A DNA stretch of 64,000 bases, taken from Rhytidiadelphus loreus. Its lineage: Eukaryota; Streptophyta; Bryopsida; Hypnales; Hylocomiaceae. Shown here piece after piece: positions 45,199-55,971 of this stretch. The notes under the pieces are model-generated. The model was not told the DNA's origin, made no database searches, and was given only the letters and a program-made list of their open reading frames with translations. Location: positions 48,899,348 through 48,963,347 of the forward strand of contig OX344764.1 of assembly GCA_947034895.1 (NCBI GenBank), written 5' to 3'. The position numbers and the translations under genes were made by a program. Each line of letters starts with the position of its first letter. Position 1 is the first letter of the stretch.

Positions 45199-46781
45199 GG
45201 AATTTGGACAGGGCGCAATTACTGTCTTTGCACAATGCACCAGATAAATATTTCCTCTCGGGACCAGCTGTCTGTCCTGCTTTAGGTATTTTGCAAGAGA
45301 AATGTGCTACCACTCAATCGTGGGCTAAGGCCTCTCACCCACTGCGCTTGCCAATTTCAGTCACGTAGTGCTCTCGGGTCCGAATGGTAGTTTTAAATTA
45401 GGGAAACATGTATAATCTGTGACTTGCCAGTCAGTTCTCGGATTCACACTCTCACCAGCTTCGCTTGTGGTATTGCGAGACATTGAATACTAGGAACCGA
45501 GTTATTGATCCAGCCCAGGTCATCATGCATAGTCAATGATCAAAAATGAATTCAGGGATAAGTTCTCTCACCTGCTTTGCTTCAGTAGGTTTCGAATATT
45601 GTACTCTCGGTACCGAGATAGAGTTTCGAGTTACTGAGTCATGCTCTCACATGTCCTAGGTAGACAACAGATTGGCAAGCTTGCAAGTCATCGATACCAT
45701 AAGAAGTTCGTGATTTTTTGTAGGAAGTCAGAGTCGGCTCGAATTCCATTAGATCAGTACAAATTCGAACCGGAGTTAACTTCTCTTAATGTGAATGATT
45801 GCATATCCGTAAAGAGAATCGGATTTGCGAAGAAAGTGCATGTAAGGGGTCCGAGACTGACGCTTACGGCTACGTCCAGTATAGATGTTTCGTATGCATG
45901 TTCTATATAACGGAATGTGTATCTCGGTACCGATATAGGATGTGATCTGGTATGATCATGCTTACATTAAATGGATCAATCAAGGTTATATAACCTGATT
46001 TTCCTAAGTACTTAGATTGTCCAACCAATAAGCAATTCTGCCATCCATTCCTGAATCTTACCTAATTTTTCCATTAATATTATCACTTCGGTTTTTTATA
46101 TTGATAACTAATAGGGACACTCGATCTGGTCATGCATAGACTACTGGGAGGATTCATACTCTCGGTACCGAGACACAACAGGGTATCCCATTCCTAAGCA
46201 CGAAATGGTGAAAATGAATGGCGGGAGTCTTAGAATAAATCATCGGATTCGTAGAAGCTCTCTATCGATGTTCTAACTGAGGTATCTTTAACCTTACGCA
46301 TTAGAGACTGAACCATTCTAAAGTGTCTCTGTCATACTTAGAGCCGATTAAAATAAGCGGACCAAGGAACTAGATTTTGTCAGATATTTGTTACGGGAAA
46401 TTCCTGCATGAACTGGAAGCTGCTAGCCTAGTCTCGGTACCGAGACAACGAGATATCAGAAAGGATCATGCTTACGAATCTCGGAATGGGGACGCCGAGG
46501 GAGTAGACCAGAATTTCTGTAATGATTTTGGGAACGGATTGAGAATTGACAGATTTTGGTCGACGTGTCAATGGGTAGAATAATTAGGTAGCTTACAGCT
46601 ATTATCGAATACATGAATCAACGTTTGAATATAGTATGCATTTACAACAGGATGAGTACGATCTCTCGGTACCGAGACAGGTCACGTTGTTCATATACTA
46701 TGCATGATGTCAGGTAGAAGGTAACTCGCAATTGACATTTTGATTTCAATTTCTTGTTTAATTTCATTGAAGGTTGACAGC
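45199..46781. other. Palindrome-bearing upstream region, no gene seen
   Basis: Non-repetitive apart from the palindrome set listed next. Many short CTCTCGG phrases also occur at 45255, 45370 and 45437. The first exon of the gene at 46782 follows. Confidence 0.55.
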
Positions 46782-47430
46782 ATGGATCCCACATCTCAGC
46801 GTCCACCCAGAGACATCACACCTAACTCCGCTTCATCGGTATGTTTCTTGCCACTTTCAGTGTTCAATTTCATTTTTGAATCATTATGATGTCATGCTTA
46901 GATCGGTTGAATGAGTTTTCTGTTGAATGATTTATACATCTTCGATTGCTTGCATGTTGGGATGGCCATAGAATTTAATGATAATTTTTGGTAGCCGGGA
47001 TGCCGAGGCAGGAAGAATAATTTGCACACTACATACCCAGCGAGACACGATTGACGTCTCGGTGCCGAGACGGTCTAGTTGGGGTTTATTGTATGCATTA
47101 CTCTGAAGCATTACTAAATGGTGACTTTAACAATGCTGTGATCCTGAACATTCTCTGGAATCTCCGTTCGCAGATGGAGGCTGAGCCTGAGCCCACTTCT
47201 GCAGAGGTAAGTAAAATGGTTAGCTTAAAACACTGAACAATGTTAATTTATAATTTCTTGACAATGTGTTCGCGATAGAATAACAACATATATTACAACA
47301 TGATCAGCAGTATTGGATTCCCGGATATAGAATTGAGGTTCCATAACTGAGGAACGAATGAGAGATTGATTAATTTCATTTGATCATCATACACGCAAGG
47401 CTAATACAGGTTATTGTCTCGGTACCGAGA
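45605..47430. repeat. Dispersed palindrome TCTCGGTACCGAGA, seven copies
   Basis: Copies at 45605-45618, 45922-45935 (imperfect right arm), 46160-46173, 46431-46446 (as GTCTCGGTACCGAGAC), 46664-46677, 47056-47071 (centre TG instead of TA) and 47417-47430. Starts are 317, 238, 271, 233, 392 and 361 bp apart, with no similarity seen between the spacers. The last two fall in introns of the gene starting at 46782; none is in an exon. Confidence 0.85.
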
Positions 47431-50400
47431 TTACTAATGATGGGGTCTGCCTAAGCATATTTATTAGGATTTAATAACATGATTTATATTGTGCGTAGTT
47501 ATCAGGATTCCACTCATATTCATTTAGCTTTCTATATTATTTAACCATACTGTTCTGGTAGGTCCATTGCGAGATTGGAGGCCCCGATATCCCTCACGTG
47601 ATTGACCTTGGCAAACCACATGCTTCTGATGATATTCCAGTACAGAATGTGGCTGATGCTAGCTTACCGACACCGGCTCACGACACAGAAGGTGATCACA
47701 TCCCTGGAGTGGGACCAGGATTCATGGAGGAAGATATAAGACGGACGCAGACCTTGGACACTGTGTCCGTTATCAATTCCTTGAAGATGATGTCCAACGA
47801 CTTGTCGCGCATGAAGATCCCGTTGTGTAGGCTGGTCCCGATGCCAACCCTATCGTGTGATATAACGCAGCTCGACAACCAATTCAGTCGCGGTTATGAT
47901 GAAGGTGCGCGTGTTTTTTATGTCTCCATTTCGGACGAGCAAGGGAACCTTGAAGTCTTCAACGATACAGAGAAGCAGAAGTGGGGACCAATTTGGAACA
48001 CGGTTAACGACTCCTTCAATGAGCGCTTGCAGTCTATTCCAACCTTGCAGCATTTAGTGGACTACAAGTTCTTCGTTTGTGATGGAAATCATAGGCGAAT
48101 CGCTTGGATGAACCACATCGAGAGGCTTCATAGCCTGGAGCGAGATTGGCATGTTAGTGTGGACTCCATTGTCCTCGACACAAGAGATCGAGTCGGGATA
48201 GCAATGCAAGCAATGCATGATATTAACATGTATGTTACATTTTTCTTTTTTAAAGATTTGTCTTAAATATAAGCTCGCATTGAATGCTCACCGTCATTGC
48301 ATATGTTCAATAATTCAACTTTGTTGTGATGGCATTGTACCAGGAATACTGAAAACTCCCACGTCAAGACTAATCTTGTACACACACTCTACCGAGTTCA
48401 AAAATATGGAGTCATGGAACTCCAGAAGTTTCAAGAGTTATTGAGTGCTGAGGAGGTCCAATACTGTCACATGAACTCACGAAAGACCTGGTATATGATG
48501 CCCTTGGACGTATTCACCAGTTTCATCTTTAAGGTTTCAAACTAACTTCTTTTGGTTACTGCAAGCTATTCATCAATATTGTGATATATTGCATTGTTGT
48601 ACACTTTCAAGTAATTACATTTTTTCCACTTCAGCAAGAAATTGCAGCGGCGGCTGATGCTGGAATCCGAAAATTCAAGGAGGAGACTCCATCGGTGGAG
48701 GTAACCAGGGAGGGGGTTGCGGCCGCTATGAGATCTTCTATTAAAGACTCAACGGAGAGGCATTACAAGAAGCTTTCAAAAATTGTAGCAGTTGCTAATC
48801 CAACACTTGGTTCAGATTGGCTACATGAGGTATGACTCCACTATGATTCATTGGAACTGAATGTTTTATATTTTTTTCCCGATTCTGAATGATGAGTAAC
48901 CTGACTTTGGCAGATTGAGAGGCATTGGAGTCATAATGCGATTCCGGAATTAACGTTAGAGAAATTGCAACTCATTGCAACTGCTGCTGTCAATCCTACG
49001 TACAAGGTGAAGTGGCTGAAATGGATCAACTCGAGTGCGCCCACGAGAGAGGCACGGAGGTTCCCACCCCGCCCAGTGAATGAGGACAAGTTAGGGGTCT
49101 TCCTTGCAAAGGCATGTTACTACGCGGGGGTAAGTTCTTTGACTAATGCATTTCATTAATATCAATGTCTAGATTCTCTTATGGAATTGATTGTTTTATA
49201 CATATTGCGTGCATTGACATTTATATAGTTCAATTTAAACAATTCTAACCAATTTTTGAATTTTCCAGCTTGAGGAGGAAGCCTTGGAGATGTTTGAGTC
49301 CATCACCAAGGCTGATAATATTCCAATTGACTTGTCCGTCCCCACTGAGCCGCTGTCACTGGTTGAGTATATTGAGGTGTGGCGGATGAAGCTTTGGGAT
49401 CAAGCTTATACGGGGGCGTTCAAGGGAGCTGATGCCTTCAAAAAATCGGATACATTTTCACTATTCCGAGGGGCCTTACTGACAGTGAAGCGACTGATTT
49501 ATAGGTTCTATCCATATGTATTCAATAAGACAATAATTGTATTTATCATTTCAAATGATTATGTCTTGCTTTGACTACTGTATACTGTTTTACTCATCAT
49601 GGTTAATTTTGTAGTTAGAGATGCATATCTAGTTATCTACTGTTCTTGAGTGCATGTAATATGTATTTCAATTTGTAATTCGTCACATGGAGCATGTCTG
49701 CACGAATCCATTTCTTTGCTTATAGCTTTTAGTGGCACAAAACTCTGGTAATCTATTAGTGTTATAACTAAATTACTTGAATGTCCATGCCTATGTACAG
49801 GTACTTCAAGTTCGAGTTGTATGGGAAGAAGGCAATTAAGAGGGAGGATTTATCGCCGTTTCTTACCACATGGTTGGACCGGACCTCGGTAGATTGTATG
49901 TTCTCCCCGACACAGATGCAAAAGTGGACTAGTGCTCATCTCCAAGCTTGCCCTTGGTATCTCGAGTGCTCTGTTGGTGTCACTCCACCAGAGGAAGAGA
50001 CGCTGTTTCAGAAGTTGAACGAGTCAGTGGTGGCTGATGCGGAGTTCGATGAGTTTGCTGGACTTGATCCAGAGGCCCGTGAGAAGGCCATCAAGAAACG
50101 GGAGTTAGCAGACAAAAAGAAGGTGGAGAAGTTGGAGGAAGCTAAGAGAAAGATTGAGGAGAACAAGAAGAAAAGACTGGCCGTGCAAACTAAGAAACTC
50201 CAAGAGAAGGCAAAGAAGAAACGCCGTACTGGAAAGGATGAGCTCCAAGTACCTGAGCCAGCTACAAGCGCAGCAGACGTCAACCTGTCGTCGTCCAGTT
50301 TTTCCCTTACACAGGAGCGGCTAGTGCATCGTCTGACGCCAACAGCTAAGACTGTTGCCCCTGTGCCTGACATTGACGAGTGTATCTTGAACTTCTCATT

Positions 50401-51984
50401 GGGTACTCTTGATATGGCGTCTGCGACCTTCAAGGACGTTGAAGCTTTCTTGGCCATGGTAAGCCCGTTCAATCATTTGTTAAGTTCTAATGTCTCTACC
50501 TTTTTTATCATTGGATATTCGGTTTTGAATTCCCTATTAACATAATCTTTTGATTGATGTAGACCTCAAAGCAACATGTATAACAATGTTGGTCATTTGG
50601 GTTTTCTTCTAATTCATTTCATTTTCCAAATGTCATGCAGCATTCCAGTGACAAGAATCGTTCTTTCAATGGAGTCATTGGATCAGAGCCAGCGGTGGAC
50701 CTCATGATTGTTGATGTTCCAGAAGGACTCCATGTTCCTACTGTTTCATCACCACCTCAGCCAATTCCACCGTGGAATGTCTTCAAGAGCGACTACTTAT
50801 TTCCCGTATTTGATTTTGCTCAGGAGTACCTCCATGACACTGGTGGTTTGTTCTTGATGTATCCAAGCCCCTCTTCTGCACACAGAAGCCACATTCTAGG
50901 ATGCTGCAACGAATACAAGTTCCGCATCTTGTATACTTATTTTGGGACGAATCATCTACATACAACTTCATCGGCAGACCCTTCGAGGATGGTAATTCAC
51001 ATTCTATTTTTTTTCATTTTTTTTCTACCATTATTAATTGTTGCAAGGATTCTTACATGCTTTTTATGCAGACTATGAGGTTCTCCATCTCCCTTCTCGT
51101 GAAGGAGTCGGGTCCGAAGACCCTTGAAGACTTCCCATTTCAGTTTGTTCCGTCCCATGACGCGGTGGGTGTAAACCTTGCCAAGGACGACATCCTCCGG
51201 AACATGTTGTTCAAGGAAGATGTTACCATGAATGGAGACATTCCTTGGCGGGGACCTCGTGAAAAGGGACGCGAGTTCATGCAAATGCTCGTGGAGGCAT
51301 CCTCATCAGTAGGGGATGTGGTTGTTGATTGCACTGCAAGCACAGGTTTGTTGTTTACATCCTACCATGCTTTGGTATTAGCACTACAACAGGCGCAATT
51401 GAATATTAACATCCTTGTGAATGTTTTGCTGCCAAGTTCCAGCATTCAAGCATGCCGTGCTACGCGTTGCCATATTTTGGCATTTGAGGAGGACAAGGCA
51501 ATCTTTGACGCCCTTATTGCTCCGATATTACGGCCTGCTGCGGTTAATCATCCAGAACCGGACACCTCTGTGGCAGCCTTGGGAGGTGATGATGAGGAAG
51601 ATATAGTGATCCAGAAAGTCCAGAAGACCAACAGATTCAGTAAGTAAGTCATCCATTGAGCTACTTTACTCATACAGCATTTTTACATGGACTTCCATTG
51701 ATCTAAAACATTGCTTACTATTGTGCAGGCAAGGCCAAGAAGTGACTTCTAGAAGGCACGTACCTTTTTATACGAATCCTGATTTCTTTCGTAGCCCACC
51801 TAAACCATTTCTGTTGCCTGTGTATGCTGAGGCTCTTGCCCAGGATTTTGTTGCCCTGAACCCACAACCATCATCGAGGGCATGTTCGATAGATCCTCGT
51901 ACATTACAGTTTCTAGATGATCATGCAATAGAATCAGATTCTGGTACATCTGATAGTGAGGGTAGCTCCATGTCAGCTCTTTAG
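46782..51984 (+). CDS. ParB/Srx-like domain fused to permuted DNA-methyltransferase-like domain
   Basis: Eleven exons join in phase with GT-AG borders: 46782-46838, 47174-47206, 47562-48229, 48344-48533, 48635-48829, 48914-49129, 49269-49504, 49801-50458, 50641-50991, 51072-51643 and 51729-51984. Total is 3,432 nt, about 1,143 aa. Residues about 95-250 contain FFVCDGNHRRIAW (DGNHRR at 204), the hallmark of ParB/sulfiredoxin-fold proteins. A middle helical region and a Lys/Glu-rich coiled coil (about 610-680) follow. The C-terminal part has VDLMIVDVPEG (D776; position of motif IV, DPPY in active enzymes), an LHDTGGLFLMYPS strand, then motif-I-like VVVDCTASTG (954) and ILAFEEDKAIF (E1007), and an acidic Ser-rich end. 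Motif IV before motif I is the permuted order of many N4/N6 amino-methyltransferases, and ParB-methylase fusions are known in phage and bacteria. DVPE suggests altered or lost catalysis. A 32-residue stretch between STG and QACRATRC looks intron-like. Probably nuclear, by inference. Confidence 0.7.
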
Positions 51985-54699
51985 CTGTTGAACTTTCCTT
52001 CTTTTTTCTATATTATACATATGTTTTCTAGATTGGAGTTTCCCTAATTTATTCATATTTTCTCCTTATTTGTTTTACTTTGGCTCATCATTTTGAAACT
52101 AAAATTAGATGCTCTAAAAGCAACCATTCTTGTAATGATCCATTTTTTTAATATGCTTCAGTGGGTTGAAACATTTCTACATCATTTTTCAGGGAAAGGA
52201 AAAAAGACTCTAAACCTAACACTGTTAGTTTTGTATTTTTCCAAGCCTTTGTTAATTACTTATAAATTATCAAAGATTTAGGTGGAAGCCACCTATTTGC
52301 GGCTATACCCTAAACCCAAATCCGTCCACTTGCAACTTGTAAAGAGATGTGCGGAAATCAAAGAGAATGATTGCTCTTGCATAAGAAAATAACATTTTTC
52401 CAATTCATACAATTGTTATAGTGGTCCGTTCTAGGATCAAACCATCTCTATTATCCACCTAAGACTAGAAACAATTTGAAGAAGATGGGCACTTTTAGAA
52501 CATCCTATATTATTACTCTTTGTATTTTTTTCATTCGCCCACAAAACTATATCTGTATTTGTGGTAGGTACACATATTTTCTGTTTTTATATATAATGCA
52601 TTTGTAGTAATTGCTATTATCCCTTTTTGTTGTATAGTTCATGTTTTCCTAGATGGAACTTGGTCCGAAATGCCACTTGTTACCTAGAGGAGTCCATATA
52701 GGTCATAGGCACGGTTTTGGGATCCTTCAAGCGGCCCTGCCTATTGGTTTGCTTATTCTATGGACGACATTTGTGCCCAAAAGAGCTATCTACATGTCCT
52801 TTGGGTGAGTAGACTATCTCTTATCCGCGGAAACCCAAACGAAGATGGTCCACTTGTTGAACTGCCAACGTGTCCAGCCCAGAGACGGTTCTCATTGTAA
52901 AAAAAGAGAAGGACTCTTCTCTTGCAAACCATTCGGTTCTTATCATTATGTGGCAGGAGGTATTGTTTCCATGTTCAATATGGTCATCAGGGCAGTTTAA
53001 GAGGAGAGTTTGGTTGCCTTTGGTTTTGCACCATGGTTGTGTCATCATGGTTTGCACAAAGGCAAAGAATGTTTCCTTCCATCATTTCTCTAGTACCATC
53101 GTTCAGTGTTTTTAGCCCAAGTATTTTGGGCTATACATTTACTAAGGCTACATATACAACTCACTTGTTCCTCCTAACATGGATGAGCCGCACCTAGAGT
53201 TTGGAGGAGGTAGCGATGAAGTGTGCCACAGATATTGAACGATTTTGTAAGTTCAATTTTCTCTTTTAAGTTTATGATATTCTTGGACTTGCGTATACTT
53301 GGATTTCATTTAATTTAGATTTGTGACTTGTGTCGCGAAGGTCCAACAGGTCTGAGAGAGGCAAACATTGAGCTCTTATAGAATCCAACATCCTTACACT
53401 GTCCATCCTTCCATGTGCAATAGCATTCAGATATGTCGCTGAAAACGGATATTTGCATTGCCTTATAGGACCACCCACTCCATGTCAATCATCATACATT
53501 ATCTTCAGCCATGTTGTGTAATTCTCCACTACCGCTTTTGAAATACTGAATTGTCGTCCTGCTTAATGACAACACAAAGAGGGTCCGACTCAATGTTGGA
53601 AGTGGAAAAAAATATAACCTTCAAACTGCATCTTCACATTATGATTAGGCAAGCACACAATTTTTTAGTTCAATGGTGTTAGTGGGGGGGTACACAATGG
53701 GGCGAAGGCAATGCATGCTGATTGACAAGAATTGGTGTGCTCATGGACACCAAATGACTCTTCAATACCATCATCACCAACTTGGCTGAAGGGGTTTTCA
53801 TCTCCATAATGTTTCTGGTAAGTGCTAGGACCTAGACTTCTACAATCGTTGAGTCTAGTTGGTCTTTTAATTTGGTCTCCTGCAGATGCTGCACTAATTA
53901 TGTTTCAGTAGAACTCTATATCCTTTTCCGAAGTGGGTTCTTTGTAAAACCAACGAATGCTCATTCGTTGTTAGTGTTTCTTGCTTATGAATAAAATCAA
54001 GTTTTTTCCTCTTTGACTGTTGAACGCACTTGTCTACAAAATCTTGTAGTTACTCTTTGTACTGGATTATTTATATCTTTGTTTTTAAAAAAGAGCAATT
54101 CAAGTATTTCTCATTCACTGCCAAACGCGTTGAAGGACAGAGATTCTGTATCCAATGGGTATGCCCCGTCATCAATTGGACTTTCAAGGCGAAAAATCTT
54201 ATTTTCATACCATACTTGACAGGGATAGCAGCCTTAAACTCTTCTTAGACTGAGATTGGTCCACTTAATATGTTTATTTTACCATTTGGGCTTAGCATGA
54301 TGTAAGTTACAAAGTCGATTCAAATTTCAAAAGTTAAAGAGGAGTTTTGCAAAACCAGGTTGAAGATGCCTAAGTTGGCAAAAAGGTTCAGGATAGCATA
54401 ATTTTTGATACCCTAAACCAATCACAAAATTAATGAAATTCCCAATAAAGGAGTATATATGTAGACCTTTACTAAATATTTCATGAACATAACCCAAAAT
54501 TGGCTTCATTGGAACCCTAACCAGATTTCAATTGATTGTTCAATAGACAATTGTCCATTAGGGATTAATGAAAAGGGCCTATACCCAAATACGGTGCCTA
54601 TTTCTAGTGGTATGTGCCATTTTTCCAATTTTAAGTGCACACATTCTCTCTTATTTAGAATTCTATAGTTTATTAAATCTGAGATTGAAAATCATTTTT
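51985..54699. other. Long gene-poor stretch
   Basis: AT-rich, with short frames lacking domains. 52,800-53,220 has a more even base mix and might be a decayed coding piece, but no frame or family could be supported. Confidence 0.5.
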
Positions 54700-54850
54700 T
54701 TTCATCCAATTTTTTCATCCAATTTTTCATTCAATTTTTCCATCCTCTTCTTTCATCCTTTTTGTTCATCCACTTTTTTCATCCACTTTTTCATCCACTT
54801 TTTTCATCCACTTATTCATCCACTTTTTTCCTTCCATCTTTTTACTAAAC
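54700..54850. repeat. TTTTTCATCCAC minisatellite
   Basis: About ten copies of TTTTTCATCCAC/A, every 10-16 bp. It is the reverse complement of the GTGGATGAAAA array at 15205-15330. Confidence 0.8.
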
Positions 54851-54961
54851 TTTCATCCATTGTTTCCTAAAACTTTAATGAACTTTGACCATAAATTTAT
54901 CCATTTCCTCTTAAATTTACGTCAGTTTCTTCATACTCTTTTTCCTTATTCTTCAATATAT

Positions 54962-55030
54962 TTTTCATATTCCCGCTCCCCGCTCACCGATCCACGCTCC
55001 ACACTCGCTGCTCCATGCTCCACGCTCGCA
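54962..55030. repeat. Short GCTCCACGCTCGC repeats
   Basis: About six degenerate copies of a 10-13 bp unit (CGCTCC, CCACGCTCC, CCATGCTCC) just left of the copia fragment. Confidence 0.6.
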
Positions 55031-55044
55031 TACCAGCATTCCCC

Positions 55045-55715
55045 CTTTGGAGTGCATTTTTTTTACAAAAGAAGGAAGTGTTTTGTTCTTTTCTTGGCCT
55101 TTTGTAGGCTGGTTTGTGAGGTTTTGAATACATTTTGGGTGTGAGATTTGCTCATGGTAGTAATCAGACCTAGTGAGGTCTGATTTGTGCTCCAATTTTG
55201 AGTTTGTGCTTAGAGGTGTACATTGGGAGCCCATTGAGGCTGATTGTGCACTTGAGTGCATTGTGGATTGTGATTTTGCACATTGCAATCTTGTGAGAGT
55301 CCTTTGTGAGCCTTGGAAGCATTTTTTTGTTGCATGAGGCATTTGCCATCCATTGAGGGGTTATTAGTGCCCTTGTGAGATTTGTGGAGCCAATTAGGGT
55401 TTTTTGGTGGTTTGGTGATCCAACTATGGTGGTTGGAGACCATTGTTGTCCTTGTGGTGTGAATTGTGAGTAGTAGCTCCATCTAGGGTTGATTGGAAGT
55501 CTTTCGCTCCTTGGAGGGTGGAGTACCCAATTTGGGAGGAGCATTGTGAGTTTGTTTGCTAATTTGAAGTAGCACTTGCCCATGATGTGCATGTGGTGAT
55601 TTTGAGCTTCATTAGGGTCTGATTTGGTGTTTAGAGGAGGTGATGCACTTGTAGGAGTGTTTGTGGTCGATCTTAGGGTGTGAAGGATCTTTGGAGGTGC
55701 TTGGAAGGGCTGATT
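55045..55715 (+). mobile_element. Copia leader fragment without LTR or primer site
   Basis: Matches the leader from CTTTGGAGTG onward but with many substitutions and deletions, so it is an older copy. Cut by LTR 13 after GCTGATT. Confidence 0.8.
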
Positions 55716-55971
55716 TATTGAGATTACAAAGTATTCAATGGAAGAAAGGCTTTACTTAGATAGTAGGAAGATACCAAACCCCTTGAGTGGGTGGAACATA
55801 AGGTAGAAGCCTTTCACTAGTTATCCACATACATTATGGGATAACTAAACACCATGGGCTGCCTTTGACTACAAGCAATACCCAAGAGACTCTAAGTCTA
55901 ACTAAGAGTCTAACACTACTCCTAGGGCTGAATGTACATAGTCTACAACAATATGTACATGATCTTCAACA
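55716..55971 (-). repeat. LTR 13 (3' LTR)
   Basis: 256 bp, left flank TGATT, followed by the polypurine tract on the minus strand. Confidence 0.9.

Noticed and set aside
45605..47430. CRISPR-like array from the regularly spaced palindromes
   Set aside because: Spacing is irregular (233-392 bp), repeats are only 14 bp, and the window is eukaryotic.
52922..53197. 91-aa plus frame as a small gene
   Set aside because: No domain, hydrophobic low-complexity composition, overlapping alternative frames, no splice support.
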